64,000 nucleotides of DNA from an uncultured Opitutia bacterium. Its GTDB lineage: Bacteria > Verrucomicrobiota > Verrucomicrobiia > Opitutales > Opitutaceae. The DNA is taken from NCBI GenBank assembly GCA_903862955.1, contig CAIPAH010000013.1:186001-250000 (forward strand), read 5' to 3'. The translations under genes and the position numbers were made by a program. Position 1 is the stretch's first letter. Each line of letters begins with the position of its first letter. Shown one piece after another: positions 40,973 to 49,246 of this stretch. A model generated the notes under the pieces. The model was not told where the DNA came from, made no database searches, and saw only the letters and a program-made list of their open reading frames with translations.

Positions 40973-42036
40973 CGCCGCGCCAGCGGGTCGAGCGGGCGCT
41001 GCGCGGCGAACATTCGGACCGCGTGCCCTTCACGGTTTACGAGTGCATGCTGCCGCAGTGCGCGGCGGAACGGGCGATGCGGAACCGCGGGCTATGCATC
41101 GTGAACCGCCTGCCGGTGTTTCACACGCACCGGCCGAATGTGCGGACGACGGCGCAGACGTGGTGGGAAAAGGGGAAGCGGATGACGCGCACGCAGCACG
41201 AGACGGCGCGCGGCACGCTGTCCTCGCTCGTCGAGGACGGCGGCTTCACCTCGTGGCGGCACGAGCTGCTTTTGAAAAGTCCCGAGGATTACGCCGCGAT
41301 CCGATGTTACCTGCAGGACGAAACCTACGTGCCGGCGTATGCCGAGTGCGCGGCGGCGCAGGCGGCGTTCGGCGAGGATGCGATTTTCCGCGCGAACTTC
41401 GGCCTCGAGCCGCTGCAGGAACTGATCTCGGGCGGCGTCATGACGATGCAGCAGTTTTGCGAGGAGTGGATGGAACGGCGCGACGAGATCCTGGCGCTCT
41501 ACGCGATCCTCGTCGAAAACCGGCGCAAGATTTACGAGCTCGTGGCGCGGTCGCCGGCGGGGCACGCCAACTATGGCGGAAACGTCACGCCGGAGATCAT
41601 CGGGCGGAGCGTGTTCGAGGAATACTACGTGCCGCACTACCACGAGGCCGCGGAAGTCATGCACCGGCACGGCAAGCTCATCGGGTGTCACTTCGACGCC
41701 AACAACCGCCTGATCGCGTCGGCCATCGCGGGCCTGCCGCTGGATTACATCGAGGCGTTTACGCCGGCGCCGGACACGGACATGACCCTCGCCGAGGCGC
41801 GCGCGGCGTGGCCGGGCAAAGTGCTGTGGATCAATTTTCCCTCGTCGGTGCACTTGAAGCCCGACGCGGTGGTGGCGCAGACCGCGGTCGACCTGCTCAA
41901 GGAAGCCGGGTCGGTGGACGGCCTGCTGGTGGGCGTGACCGAGGACATGCCACCGGACCGCTGGCAGGACAGCTGCCGCGCGATCATGGACGGGCTGGAC
42001 CGGCATGCGCGCGAGCAACCCGGGCGGTATGCCTGA
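40969..42036 (+). CDS. UroD-family protein 3 (atypical)
   Basis: A 355-residue protein beginning MTPRQRVERALRGEHSDRVP. Unlike its neighbours, the metal-site block reads KLIGCHFDANNRLIASAIAG, and no C-terminal GxGC motif is seen. Family character is otherwise clear (VFEEYYVPHYHEAAEVMHRH, YIEAFTPAPDTDMTLAEARA). The middle contains FEDG-like and QQFCEEWMERRDEILALYA segments also seen in veratrol-type O-demethylase methyltransferases, a resemblance I cannot test here. The start overlaps the previous stop by four bases. Substrate unknown. Confidence 0.82.
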   Translation: MTPRQRVERALRGEHSDRVPFTVYECMLPQCAAERAMRNRGLCIVNRLPVFHTHRPNVRTTAQTWWEKGKRMTRTQHETARGTLSSLVEDGGFTSWRHELLLKSPEDYAAIRCYLQDETYVPAYAECAAAQAAFGEDAIFRANFGLEPLQELISGGVMTMQQFCEEWMERRDEILALYAILVENRRKIYELVARSPAGHANYGGNVTPEIIGRSVFEEYYVPHYHEAAEVMHRHGKLIGCHFDANNRLIASAIAGLPLDYIEAFTPAPDTDMTLAEARAAWPGKVLWINFPSSVHLKPDAVVAQTAVDLLKEAGSVDGLLVGVTEDMPPDRWQDSCRAIMDGLDRHAREQPGRYA

Positions 42037-42047
42037 ATCTGCCGCCG

Positions 42048-43070
42048 ATGAACTCGAAACAGCTCGTGCTTTCCGCCCTGCGGGGCGAGCCGGGGCCGCG
42101 GACGCCGGTGGCGCCGATGGCAGTGCATTTTTGCGCGCGGCTGACGGGCATCACGCTGCATCGCTACACCAGCAACGCGGCGGCGCTGGCGGGGGCGGTG
42201 ATCGCGTATCATGAGAGGTTTCGCCCGGATGCCGTGTGCGTGTCGGCGGACACGTGGGTCAACGCGCAAGCGATGGGCGCGAACGTCGGCCCGCTGACGG
42301 AAGACCAACCGTGGGGCGGGCTGGGGGAGCCGCAGATTCGCCGGCTGGCGGACGTGCGCGCGATCCTGCCGCCGGATCCCGCGCGGCAGGGACGTTACCC
42401 GCTGATGATCGACGCGCTGCGGCGCGTGGTGAAGGCGGTGGGCCGCGAGACGGCGGTGGTGGCGTGTTTTGACCAATACCCGTTTTCGCTGGCGGCGGCG
42501 CTGATGGGAATCAATGAGCTGATGTTCGCCCTCGAGGATGAGCCGGAACTTGTGCGCGCGCTGATGGAGCGCGGCCTCGAATACGGCCTCGCGTATGGCC
42601 GGGCGCTGGCGGCCGCGGGCGCCGACGTGCTGACGGGCGGGGATTCGCCGGCGGGCCTGATCGGGCCGCAGCGTTATCGGGAATTTGCGCTGCCCTACGA
42701 GCAGCGGCTGATCGCGGGGCTGAAGGCCGCGACGGGTTTGCCGGTTTCGCTGCACATCTGCGGCAACGCCGAAGCGATCCTGCCGGACATGACCCGCAGT
42801 GGGGCAGATCTGTTGGAAATCGATCAGCGGACCGACCTGGCCCGCGCGTGTCGCACGGTGGGTCCGGGGATTGGACTCTGGGGCAACCTCGACCCCGTCG
42901 GCGTGCTGGCGCGCGGACAGCCCGCGGACGTGCGCGCCGCGGCCCACGAGGCGCTCGCGGTGACAGCGGCGGCGAAGCAGCGGAGATTTGTGCTCGGCTC
43001 CGGCTGCACGCTCCCGGTGGAGACGCCGTTCGTGAACGTGGAGGCCCTGATCGCAGCGGCGCGCGGCTGA
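42048..43070 (+). CDS. UroD-family protein 4 (MtaA-like zinc site)
   Basis: A 340-residue protein beginning MNSKQLVLSALRGEPGPRTP. Like protein 2 it has the His-x-Cys block LPVSLHICGNAEAILPDM and a C-terminal GSGCTLPVETPF, so a zinc thiolate site is expected. GADVLTGGDSPAGLIGP and IGLWGNLDPVGVLARGQP are standard family blocks. It starts 11 bases after protein 3 and ends the run. Two MtaA-like and two non-MtaA-like members in one operon suggest a pathway rather than duplicates. Convergent with the next gene at 40 bases. Confidence 0.87.
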   Translation: MNSKQLVLSALRGEPGPRTPVAPMAVHFCARLTGITLHRYTSNAAALAGAVIAYHERFRPDAVCVSADTWVNAQAMGANVGPLTEDQPWGGLGEPQIRRLADVRAILPPDPARQGRYPLMIDALRRVVKAVGRETAVVACFDQYPFSLAAALMGINELMFALEDEPELVRALMERGLEYGLAYGRALAAAGADVLTGGDSPAGLIGPQRYREFALPYEQRLIAGLKAATGLPVSLHICGNAEAILPDMTRSGADLLEIDQRTDLARACRTVGPGIGLWGNLDPVGVLARGQPADVRAAAHEALAVTAAAKQRRFVLGSGCTLPVETPFVNVEALIAAARG

Positions 43071-43110
43071 CGCGGCGACGCGTCTCGCATCGCCTGCGGT
43101 TTCCGGATTG

Positions 43111-44928
43111 CTAGGGCGTGGTCGTCACGGTGGCGGTGTTGAAGTCGAGCGTCACGTGTTCACTGCCGTGGGAAAGCGTGACCACGCCGGTGTGGCGGCG
43201 GGAATTGATGAACGGGCCCTCGAACAGCGGCCAGTCGTCGAGGTTGGCGGCGACGCCATCCACGAGGCGCGGACCGCGCTGAGTGAACTGAATTTTATGC
43301 CCGCGGCCCGTCGTGTAGGTCGCGGTAAGCGTGCGCTCGTCGAAGATGGGATGGTTTTGCGCCATGCGGGCGCAGAAGGCGGCGAAGTTTTTTTCGTCCT
43401 TTGCGGCGACGGCCTCGAGGATGACGGCGGTCTTGGGATGCAGAATTGTCAGGCGGTCGTGGTCGCTTTCCGGGTGCCAGGCGCCGGGCACGCTTGTCCA
43501 GACGGCGAAGAAGATATCATCGGCGCGACAGAGGATCCAGCCGCTGGCTTCGCGGCGTTCGGCGATGACGTGGGGGAAGAAGCCGTTGATGTGCTGCCGC
43601 TCGGCGTCGGCGGGAATGTCGTAGAGCGCGATGACCGCGTTCTCGTGCTGGAAGACGTCCTCGAACGGCGAGCCCTCGATCCACTTGTCTGGGTCGGCAT
43701 AGTAGGGCCGCTGGTGCACGATGTCGGCGACGATGAGGGCCGGCGGGGTGGTGAAATACCGGCTGAGCTGGCGGGCGGAGTAGGAGGGGTTGATGAAGAA
43801 GCAGGTGGCGCCGTCCTGCGGCGACACCCATGTGAGGTCCCAGCGGTGGTTTTCGATGTCGGTGAGGTCACCCCACGACGAGCCGACGGCGAACTCCGGC
43901 GTGACGTAGGTGTATTTCCAAGTCGGCTCGCCATAGACGATGCCGGGTCCGCGGCGCGGCGCCTTCAGCTCGCGCAGCACGTAGGATTGGGTGCGGTCGC
44001 TCGCGATGCGTCCGATGAGTGGCAGGCATTCGAACTCCTGGAGGGCAGCGAGCGTGATGTAGTAATTCTCGGCGAGGTCGAACCGCAGCGGCGCGCCGCC
44101 GAAGTAGAGCCGGCCAAACTGCGTGGCGGCGCCGGTGTGTTCGCGGGTGTGGAGGACCTGGTTGTATTTCTCGCGGCTGTGTGCGCCCACCCAGTTGCCG
44201 TCGAGGTAGCACTCGGCCCAGTCCGCCAGCAGCAGCTGCATCATCATGCCGGCCTTTTTTCGGACGAGTTCGTCCCTGGCGAATTCGTGCAGGCTGGCGA
44301 AGCAGAGGAGGTAGAGGTGGTGGTAGTTGGGTGAGTCGTATTCATACATGCCGTGGTCGATGGTGGACTCGATCCAGCGCGCGATCCACGCGGCGGCGTC
44401 GCGCTGCGACTGCACCGGCGTGGAGCCGTCCGCGAGCGCGGGGCCGTCCGGCCAGGTTTGGCCGAAAAGGTAGCGCGCCGTGCGATACTGCAGCATGTGG
44501 TTGTCGGTGAACCCAAAGTCATGGGTGAAGCTCGCCGTCAGGCGGACGTGGATTTTCTCCACCAGTGCCGGCGGCAGCTTGGCGCCGAGCCGGAGCACGG
44601 CGTCCATGAACGAATAGACCTCGAAACTGCTCCACGACGCTGGGTCGGCAACCGAGTCCTCCAGATATTTGAGGCCCGTGGCGGCGTCGCTGCCCGTGGC
44701 GACCTTCAGCACGCCGAGGTAGATGCGACGGCGGGTGTCCTTGTCCACGCCGGCCGTCCACGTCTGGCGCGCCATGGCCTCACGCGTGCGGGCGCAACGC
44801 TCATGGAAACCGGCGCGGTAGGCGGCGTCGGTCGGGATGTTCGACTGGGCCCGTGCGCGTCCGGGAAGGAGCAGCAAGGCAGTCAGGAGGAGGTACACAG
44901 CGGGGACGATTCGGCGGGGAGGTTTCAT
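43111..44928 (-). CDS. Exported toroid-type protein, possible polysaccharide lyase
   Basis: A 605-residue protein with a signal peptide (about residues 1-27, ending GRARAQ). The first 330 residues are helical with aromatic-rich turns (FGFTDNHMLQYRTARYLFGQ, YDSPNYHHLYLLCFASLHEF, GNWVGAHSREKYNQVLHTRE), as in (alpha/alpha) toroid enzymes. The rest is beta-rich (CFFINPSYSARQLSRYFTTP, HIGFF-like turns, and a final sheet LTLTATYTTGRG). This two-domain plan resembles heparinase or alginate-lyase-type enzymes, and His/Tyr/Arg residues in the turns could be catalytic. I do not recognise a named family, so the enzyme role is inference supported by the glycosidase-rich surroundings. Confidence 0.65.
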   Translation of the reverse strand: MKPPRRIVPAVYLLLTALLLLPGRARAQSNIPTDAAYRAGFHERCARTREAMARQTWTAGVDKDTRRRIYLGVLKVATGSDAATGLKYLEDSVADPASWSSFEVYSFMDAVLRLGAKLPPALVEKIHVRLTASFTHDFGFTDNHMLQYRTARYLFGQTWPDGPALADGSTPVQSQRDAAAWIARWIESTIDHGMYEYDSPNYHHLYLLCFASLHEFARDELVRKKAGMMMQLLLADWAECYLDGNWVGAHSREKYNQVLHTREHTGAATQFGRLYFGGAPLRFDLAENYYITLAALQEFECLPLIGRIASDRTQSYVLRELKAPRRGPGIVYGEPTWKYTYVTPEFAVGSSWGDLTDIENHRWDLTWVSPQDGATCFFINPSYSARQLSRYFTTPPALIVADIVHQRPYYADPDKWIEGSPFEDVFQHENAVIALYDIPADAERQHINGFFPHVIAERREASGWILCRADDIFFAVWTSVPGAWHPESDHDRLTILHPKTAVILEAVAAKDEKNFAAFCARMAQNHPIFDERTLTATYTTGRGHKIQFTQRGPRLVDGVAANLDDWPLFEGPFINSRRHTGVVTLSHGSEHVTLDFNTATVTTTP

Positions 44929-45107
44929 CGAACGCGAAGTAGGGGAGTGATCATGCTGGCCAAGATGGCTGCGGGGGGCGAAGAAAAACCACGGAGGTAG
45001 CTGGCGGGCAGACCCCGCCGTCGCCAAGCCTATGGCGGGCACGGTTGCCGGAACCGGCTTGCCGTGGCGGGGGCGGGGGCCAGTGTCCGCGCCAACCCCT
45101 CTTCCCC

Positions 45108-45869
45108 ATGCTGACCCTCGAGCAGATCCAGGCGTTTGACCGCGATGGCTATGTGTTGGTGCCGGATGTGTTTTCCGCGCGCGAGATCGAGATCCTCCTG
45201 GCGCACGTCACCAAGGACGGCCGCGTGACGAAGCACCAGTGGGCGGCGCTCGATGCGGACGGGCGCTCCAGCAAACTGTCGCTGTGGGCGGACATCAGCG
45301 ATGACGTCTTCGGCGCGGTGAGCAGCAGCCCGCGCATCGTGAACAACGCGCGCATGCTGCTCCGCGAAGATATCTATCACTGGCACAGCAAGGTGATGTT
45401 GAAGGAGGCGAAGGTGGGCGGCGCGTGGGAGTGGCACCAGGACTACGGCTACTGGTATGGCGACGGCTGCCTCTACCCGCGGATGATTTCCTGCATGGTC
45501 GCGCTCGACCCGGCGACGAAGGAGAACGGCTGCCTCAAAGTCGTGCCCGGGTCGCATCTGCTGGGCCGGCTCGACCATGGCAAGGTGGCGGGGCAGGTGG
45601 GCGCCGACCAGGAGCGCGTGCAGGCCGCGATTGACCGGCTGGGCCTGAAATACTGCGAGGCCCCGGCGGGCCGCGCGCTGTTTTTCCACGGCAACACGTT
45701 CCATTCGTCCGAGGCGAATCTCTCCGAGCGCCATCGCCGCGCCTACATCTGCTGCTACAACGCCCTTTCCAACGTGCCATATAGCAAAAATGGCCATGGC
45801 AAGCCCGAGCCGATCCGCGTGTCACCCGACGACTCCATCCTGAGTTTTGCTGAGGGCGTGACCGCTTGA
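45108..45869 (+). CDS. Phytanoyl-CoA dioxygenase (PhyH) family protein
   Basis: A 253-residue PhyH-family oxygenase starting MLTLEQIQAFDRDGYVLVPD. The iron motif is in WEWHQDYGYWYGDGCLYPRM (His-x-Asp), followed by KENGCLKVVPGSHLLGRLDH. The distal His lies in GNTFHSSEANLS with Arg in RHRRAYICCYNA. This subgroup resembles ectoine-hydroxylase-type PhyH proteins. It stands three bases ahead of the six-hairpin glycosidase gene, so the two should be co-transcribed. Substrate unknown; a sugar- or lipid-derived molecule is likely from context. Confidence 0.88.
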   Translation: MLTLEQIQAFDRDGYVLVPDVFSAREIEILLAHVTKDGRVTKHQWAALDADGRSSKLSLWADISDDVFGAVSSSPRIVNNARMLLREDIYHWHSKVMLKEAKVGGAWEWHQDYGYWYGDGCLYPRMISCMVALDPATKENGCLKVVPGSHLLGRLDHGKVAGQVGADQERVQAAIDRLGLKYCEAPAGRALFFHGNTFHSSEANLSERHRRAYICCYNALSNVPYSKNGHGKPEPIRVSPDDSILSFAEGVTA

Positions 45870-45872
45870 TTC

Positions 45873-47195
45873 ATGGCTGAGGCGACTCCCGCGACTCCGC
45901 CGGTCGACGACACGACGATCATCCGTCAGGGCGTCACCGCTGCCATCAAGCAGACCCTCGAGCCGGCCGCGACGCAGCGCGCATATCCGGGGCATTTCAC
46001 GATCGTCGCCGACGGCCATTGGTTCGGCATGGAAGCGACCTGGCCCGGACTCGACTCGTGGCAGATGGCGGGCGCGTATCTGCTGCTGGGCAAGACGCAG
46101 CTTGTGCGGGATTATTTCGACTACGTGCAGGCGTCGCAGCGCACGGACGGCAACATTCCCTACGCGATCATTCCGGGGGACGCCCCGCCGGAGCACGCGA
46201 CGACCTACAACAAGGGCATGCGTTACCCGGAGGACGTGTTCACGTTCGACCCCAAGCACCCGGGCTACACGGCGCGGAAATGGATTGGGTCGTGCAGCCA
46301 CTGGATCGCGATGATCAATCCGCTCGGCACGCTAGCGGCGGTGAGCTACGTGCTGCTCGGCGACGAATTTTTCACGACGACCGGGGACAAGGCGTGGCTG
46401 GCGGAGAAAATGCCGTCATTGGAACGCGCTGCGGGTTATCTCCTCTCGCGCAAGAGTGCCAACGGCCTGATCGCTGGCGCCGGTTTCTACACCGAGATGC
46501 CGCCGCGGCACCAGTGGGATGGCGTTGCGCAATGCTACGTCGTGCACGTGTTCCGCAAATGCGCGCGGCTGCACGCCGCGCTCGGCCATGCGGCGGCCGC
46601 GGCGAAATGGACGGCGGAGGCCGACACGCTGGCGGCGCGGTTTCGCGGGGTGTTTTGGCGCGGCGACCACTACGCGGAGTATGTGCATCCCGAGCGCGGC
46701 GTCGTGGACCTGCACGGATTGTCGGACGTGAACTGGGCGGCGGTCGCCTACGACGTGGCGACGCCGGCGCACGCGGATGCGCTGTGGCCGCGGATGATGG
46801 GCGAGCCGGCGTTCTGGCACGGCGGCATGCCAACGCAGACCGTGTCGAAGCCGTTCACCTACCAGGAGTGGGAATTTTGGGAGTCACACGAGGACGTCGG
46901 CTTCAAGATCGCCGTCGGCCAGCTTTACGACGTCGCGGCGATGGGCCGGGTGTGGTTCCTCGAGTGGCAGGCGTGTGCGAAGCGCGGCGAGACGAAGCGG
47001 CTGCGCGAGTCCGTCGTGAAAGTCTGCCAGATGGGACTCAAGGAAGGCGGCTTTTGGCACGAGCGCTACCATCCGTTGCAGGTGCAGCGCGTGGACTGGA
47101 CCGGACCGAAAGGCTACGGGGAATATCCGGCGATCCTCGTGCGCGCCGTGCTGGGCAACCCGACGGTGTTCGCCGACGTGGGCCCGCTCGGTTGA
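45873..47195 (+). CDS. Six-hairpin (alpha/alpha)6 glycosidase-like protein
   Basis: A 440-residue protein with the alternating helical hairpins of clan GH-G/L type glycosidases. Blocks are GHWFGMEATWPGLDSWQMAG, RTDGNIPYAIIPGDAPP, KWIGSCSHWIAMINPLGTL, PPRHQWDGVAQCYVVHVFRK and VDLHGLSDVNWAAVAYDVAT. Aspartate and glutamate residues at GLDSWQ and EFWESHEDVGFKI are candidate catalytic acids. No signal peptide is present, so it would act in the cytoplasm. The nearest families I can name are GH63/GH37-like and GH78-like six-hairpin enzymes; the exact family is not settled. The preceding PhyH gene ends three bases before the start. Confidence 0.75.
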   Translation: MAEATPATPPVDDTTIIRQGVTAAIKQTLEPAATQRAYPGHFTIVADGHWFGMEATWPGLDSWQMAGAYLLLGKTQLVRDYFDYVQASQRTDGNIPYAIIPGDAPPEHATTYNKGMRYPEDVFTFDPKHPGYTARKWIGSCSHWIAMINPLGTLAAVSYVLLGDEFFTTTGDKAWLAEKMPSLERAAGYLLSRKSANGLIAGAGFYTEMPPRHQWDGVAQCYVVHVFRKCARLHAALGHAAAAAKWTAEADTLAARFRGVFWRGDHYAEYVHPERGVVDLHGLSDVNWAAVAYDVATPAHADALWPRMMGEPAFWHGGMPTQTVSKPFTYQEWEFWESHEDVGFKIAVGQLYDVAAMGRVWFLEWQACAKRGETKRLRESVVKVCQMGLKEGGFWHERYHPLQVQRVDWTGPKGYGEYPAILVRAVLGNPTVFADVGPLG

Positions 47196-47220
47196 GTGCG
47201 GGGTCGCCGACCAGCCGCGC

Positions 47221-47694
47221 TCAGGACTTCGGCTTGGACACGGGGGCAGTCACCACCACTGGCTCGGCCAGGCGGCTGGATTGGTAGGCCACCATCCGCC
47301 ACTCGCCCGACTCGCGCCGCCAGACGCTGAGGAAGCGAAGCGCGAAGGCGACGTGCTCCTTGCCCATGCTGGCCTTGAGCTGGGCGTGGCCGGTCATGAT
47401 GGCGACGTCGTCGGTGACGCGGGTGATCTTGGTTTCCTGGTAGTCGTAGGCGTCATACTTCACGCGGTTGGTGCGCACGGCCGCGAGGAAGACCTCCTTG
47501 GACTGCACGCGCCCGTCGGCGTGGCAGTAGATCAGGCTGTCGGACAGCAGGCGGGCGAGGCGATCGGCGTCGCCGCGCAGGGTGGACAGGACGCGCGCGG
47601 TATCAGCGATCTTCACTTCCTCCTCGACGGAGGCGGCGCGCAGCGGCGCGGCGGCGAGCAACAGCAACGACAGGAGGAGGGCGAGGCGGCGCAT
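47221..47694 (-). CDS. Exported NTF2-like (DUF4440-type) protein
   Basis: A 157-residue protein with a signal peptide (MRRLALLLSLLLLAAAPLRA) and a snoaL/NTF2-like cone fold of the DUF4440 kind. Blocks are EVKIADTARVLSTLRGDADR, LLSDSLIYCHADGRVQSKEV, TRVTDDVAIMTGHAQLK and FLSVWRRESGEWRMVAYQSS. Such proteins bind or isomerise small molecules, often without known ligands. It follows the thioesterase gene on the same strand, with 5 bases between its start and that gene's stop codon. Confidence 0.8.
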   Translation of the reverse strand: MRRLALLLSLLLLAAAPLRAASVEEEVKIADTARVLSTLRGDADRLARLLSDSLIYCHADGRVQSKEVFLAAVRTNRVKYDAYDYQETKITRVTDDVAIMTGHAQLKASMGKEHVAFALRFLSVWRRESGEWRMVAYQSSRLAEPVVVTAPVSKPKS

Positions 47695-47699
47695 GGGGA

Positions 47700-48098
47700 T
47701 CAGCGTTTGACGGGATGGGGTTTGCCGGCGGCGTCGATGGCGACGTAGGTGAACATGCCTGCCGTCACGCGCTGCTCGGAGTTCGTGAGAAAATGATGGA
47801 CCCAGGCCTCGACGGAAATCCGCATCGACGTCCGCCCAATGCGGATGAGCTGCGCGTAGCAGCTGATCGTGTCGCCGACGCTGACCGGGTTGTTGAAGGT
47901 CAGCGCGTCGATCGCGACGGTGGTGACGCGGCTGAGCGCGGTGCTGCGCGCGAGGATGGCGCCGCCGAGGTCCATCTGCGACACGAGCCAGCCGCCGAAG
48001 ATGTCGCCGTTGGCGTTGGCGACCGCGGGCATCGCGATCGTGCGGATGACGACGTCGCCCGAAGGTGCGGCGGGGGCGGGGACAGGAGAGTTCGTCAT
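47700..48098 (-). CDS. Acyl-CoA thioesterase, hotdog fold (YciA-like)
   Basis: A 132-residue single-hotdog thioesterase. The family signature is clear: TIAMPAVANANGDIFGGWLV followed by SQMDLGGAILARSTALSRVT and VDNTFN-like block ALTFNNPVSVGDTISCYAQL. The GDIFGGW segment provides the catalytic aspartate-containing region of YciA-type acyl-CoA hydrolases. It should release free fatty acids from acyl-CoAs in the cytoplasm. It is divergent from deoC and co-directional with the NTF2-like gene. Confidence 0.9.
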   Translation of the reverse strand: MTNSPVPAPAAPSGDVVIRTIAMPAVANANGDIFGGWLVSQMDLGGAILARSTALSRVTTVAIDALTFNNPVSVGDTISCYAQLIRIGRTSMRISVEAWVHHFLTNSEQRVTAGMFTYVAIDAAGKPHPVKR

Positions 48099-48190
48099 GA
48101 CGGCCTAGGGAAGGCAATCAGCGCCCCGGCGCAAGCCGGTTGCGCGGCATCCGGGCGAGTTCGCCCTTGTTTTCAGGGGAGGGCGGGGGC

Positions 48191-49144
48191 ATGTTTCGCC
48201 TCCTCATGAACGCGGGCCTGTCACTGTCGTTGCGGCGGCTGTTCGACGAAGTCGGCACGGTCGACTGCGTCGGCATCGAGGAGCGCGTGGCGAAATACAC
48301 CACCCGCAGCCTCAAGAAGGCCGCGAAGCTCTGGGGCCTGCGGACCGCGGTTTCGATGGTCGATCTGACCACGCTGGAGGGCAAGGACACGCCCGGGAAA
48401 GTCGCTTCACTTTGCGCCAAGGCCCTGCACCCGTCCGACGATCCGACGGTGCCGCAGGTCGCCGCGGTTTGCGTCTACCCGGCGATGGTGCGCCACGCGC
48501 GCCGCGCGCTGGGCTCCGACACGGCGGTGCGGATCGCGTCGGTGGCGACGGCGTTTCCGTCCGGCCAGGCGCCGCTGAAAACCCGGCTGGCGGAGGTGCG
48601 GGCGGCGGTGGCGGACGGGGCGGACGAAATTGACATGGTGATCAACCGCGGGGCGTTTCTCGCGGGGGATCTGGCCGAGGTGTCGGACGAGATTGCCGCG
48701 GTGGTGCAGACGTGCGGCCAGGCGACGCTCAAGGTCATCCTCGAGGTGAGTGAACTGGAGAGCTACGACAACATTCGCGCCGCGTCCTTCCTGGCGATGC
48801 GCGTGATCCGGCCGGGCGATTTCATCAAGACCAGCACGGGCAAGACCTCCCTCAACGCCACGCTGGGCAACAACCAGGTGATGCTCGAGGCCATCCGCGA
48901 CCACTACCTCGACACCGGCGTGGCGATCAGCATGAAGCCGGCGGGCGGCATCCGCACCGCGAAGCAGGCGCTGCAGTTCCTCATCGCGGTGAAGGAAACC
49001 CTCGGCGACGCGTGGCTGACGAACGAGCGTTACCGCTTCGGCGCGAGCTCGCTGCTCAACGACCTGCTCCGCCAGATCGAAAAGGAGCGGACCGGGGCCT
49101 ACCAGGCGCCGTATTATTTCAGCGAAGCCGCGGAAAGCTACTGA
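48191..49144 (+). CDS. deoC: Deoxyribose-phosphate aldolase
   Basis: A protein of about 317 residues of the DeoC family, which splits 2-deoxyribose 5-phosphate into glyceraldehyde 3-phosphate and acetaldehyde. The Schiff-base lysine is in DFIKTSTGKTSLNATLGNN. AAVCVYPAMVRHARRALG and GADEIDMVINRGAFLAGDL are the other family blocks, and SMKPAGGIRTAKQALQFL holds the second active-site lysine. The length is that of the longer, eukaryote-like class with an N-terminal helical extension. The start at 48191 was chosen; an ATG five codons later is possible. The following aldehyde dehydrogenase genes would oxidise the acetaldehyde or a related aldehyde. Confidence 0.95.
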   Translation: MFRLLMNAGLSLSLRRLFDEVGTVDCVGIEERVAKYTTRSLKKAAKLWGLRTAVSMVDLTTLEGKDTPGKVASLCAKALHPSDDPTVPQVAAVCVYPAMVRHARRALGSDTAVRIASVATAFPSGQAPLKTRLAEVRAAVADGADEIDMVINRGAFLAGDLAEVSDEIAAVVQTCGQATLKVILEVSELESYDNIRAASFLAMRVIRPGDFIKTSTGKTSLNATLGNNQVMLEAIRDHYLDTGVAISMKPAGGIRTAKQALQFLIAVKETLGDAWLTNERYRFGASSLLNDLLRQIEKERTGAYQAPYYFSEAAESY

Positions 49145-49146
49145 TG

Positions 49147-49239
49147 TTGCCCGCGAATCACGCGAATCGACGCGAATAACCCTGAACAAATTCAATTTCT
49201 CCCGCTTGAATTCGCGGTAATTCGTGTGATTCGCGGGCC
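49147..49239. repeat. Palindromic intergenic repeat, family A
   Basis: The arms are 49147-49177 (with GCCCGCGAATCACGCGAAT) and 49211-49239 (with ATTCGTGTGATTCGCGGGC). It begins 2 bases past the deoC stop and ends 7 bases before the aldehyde dehydrogenase start, filling the whole gap. Confidence 0.85.
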
Positions 49240-49246
49240 CTCCCAA

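Noticed and set aside
37479-43070. Heme biosynthesis operon (HemN plus UroD)
   Set aside because: The UroD-family proteins have methyltransferase-type or atypical metal sites, there are four of them, and no other hem gene is present.
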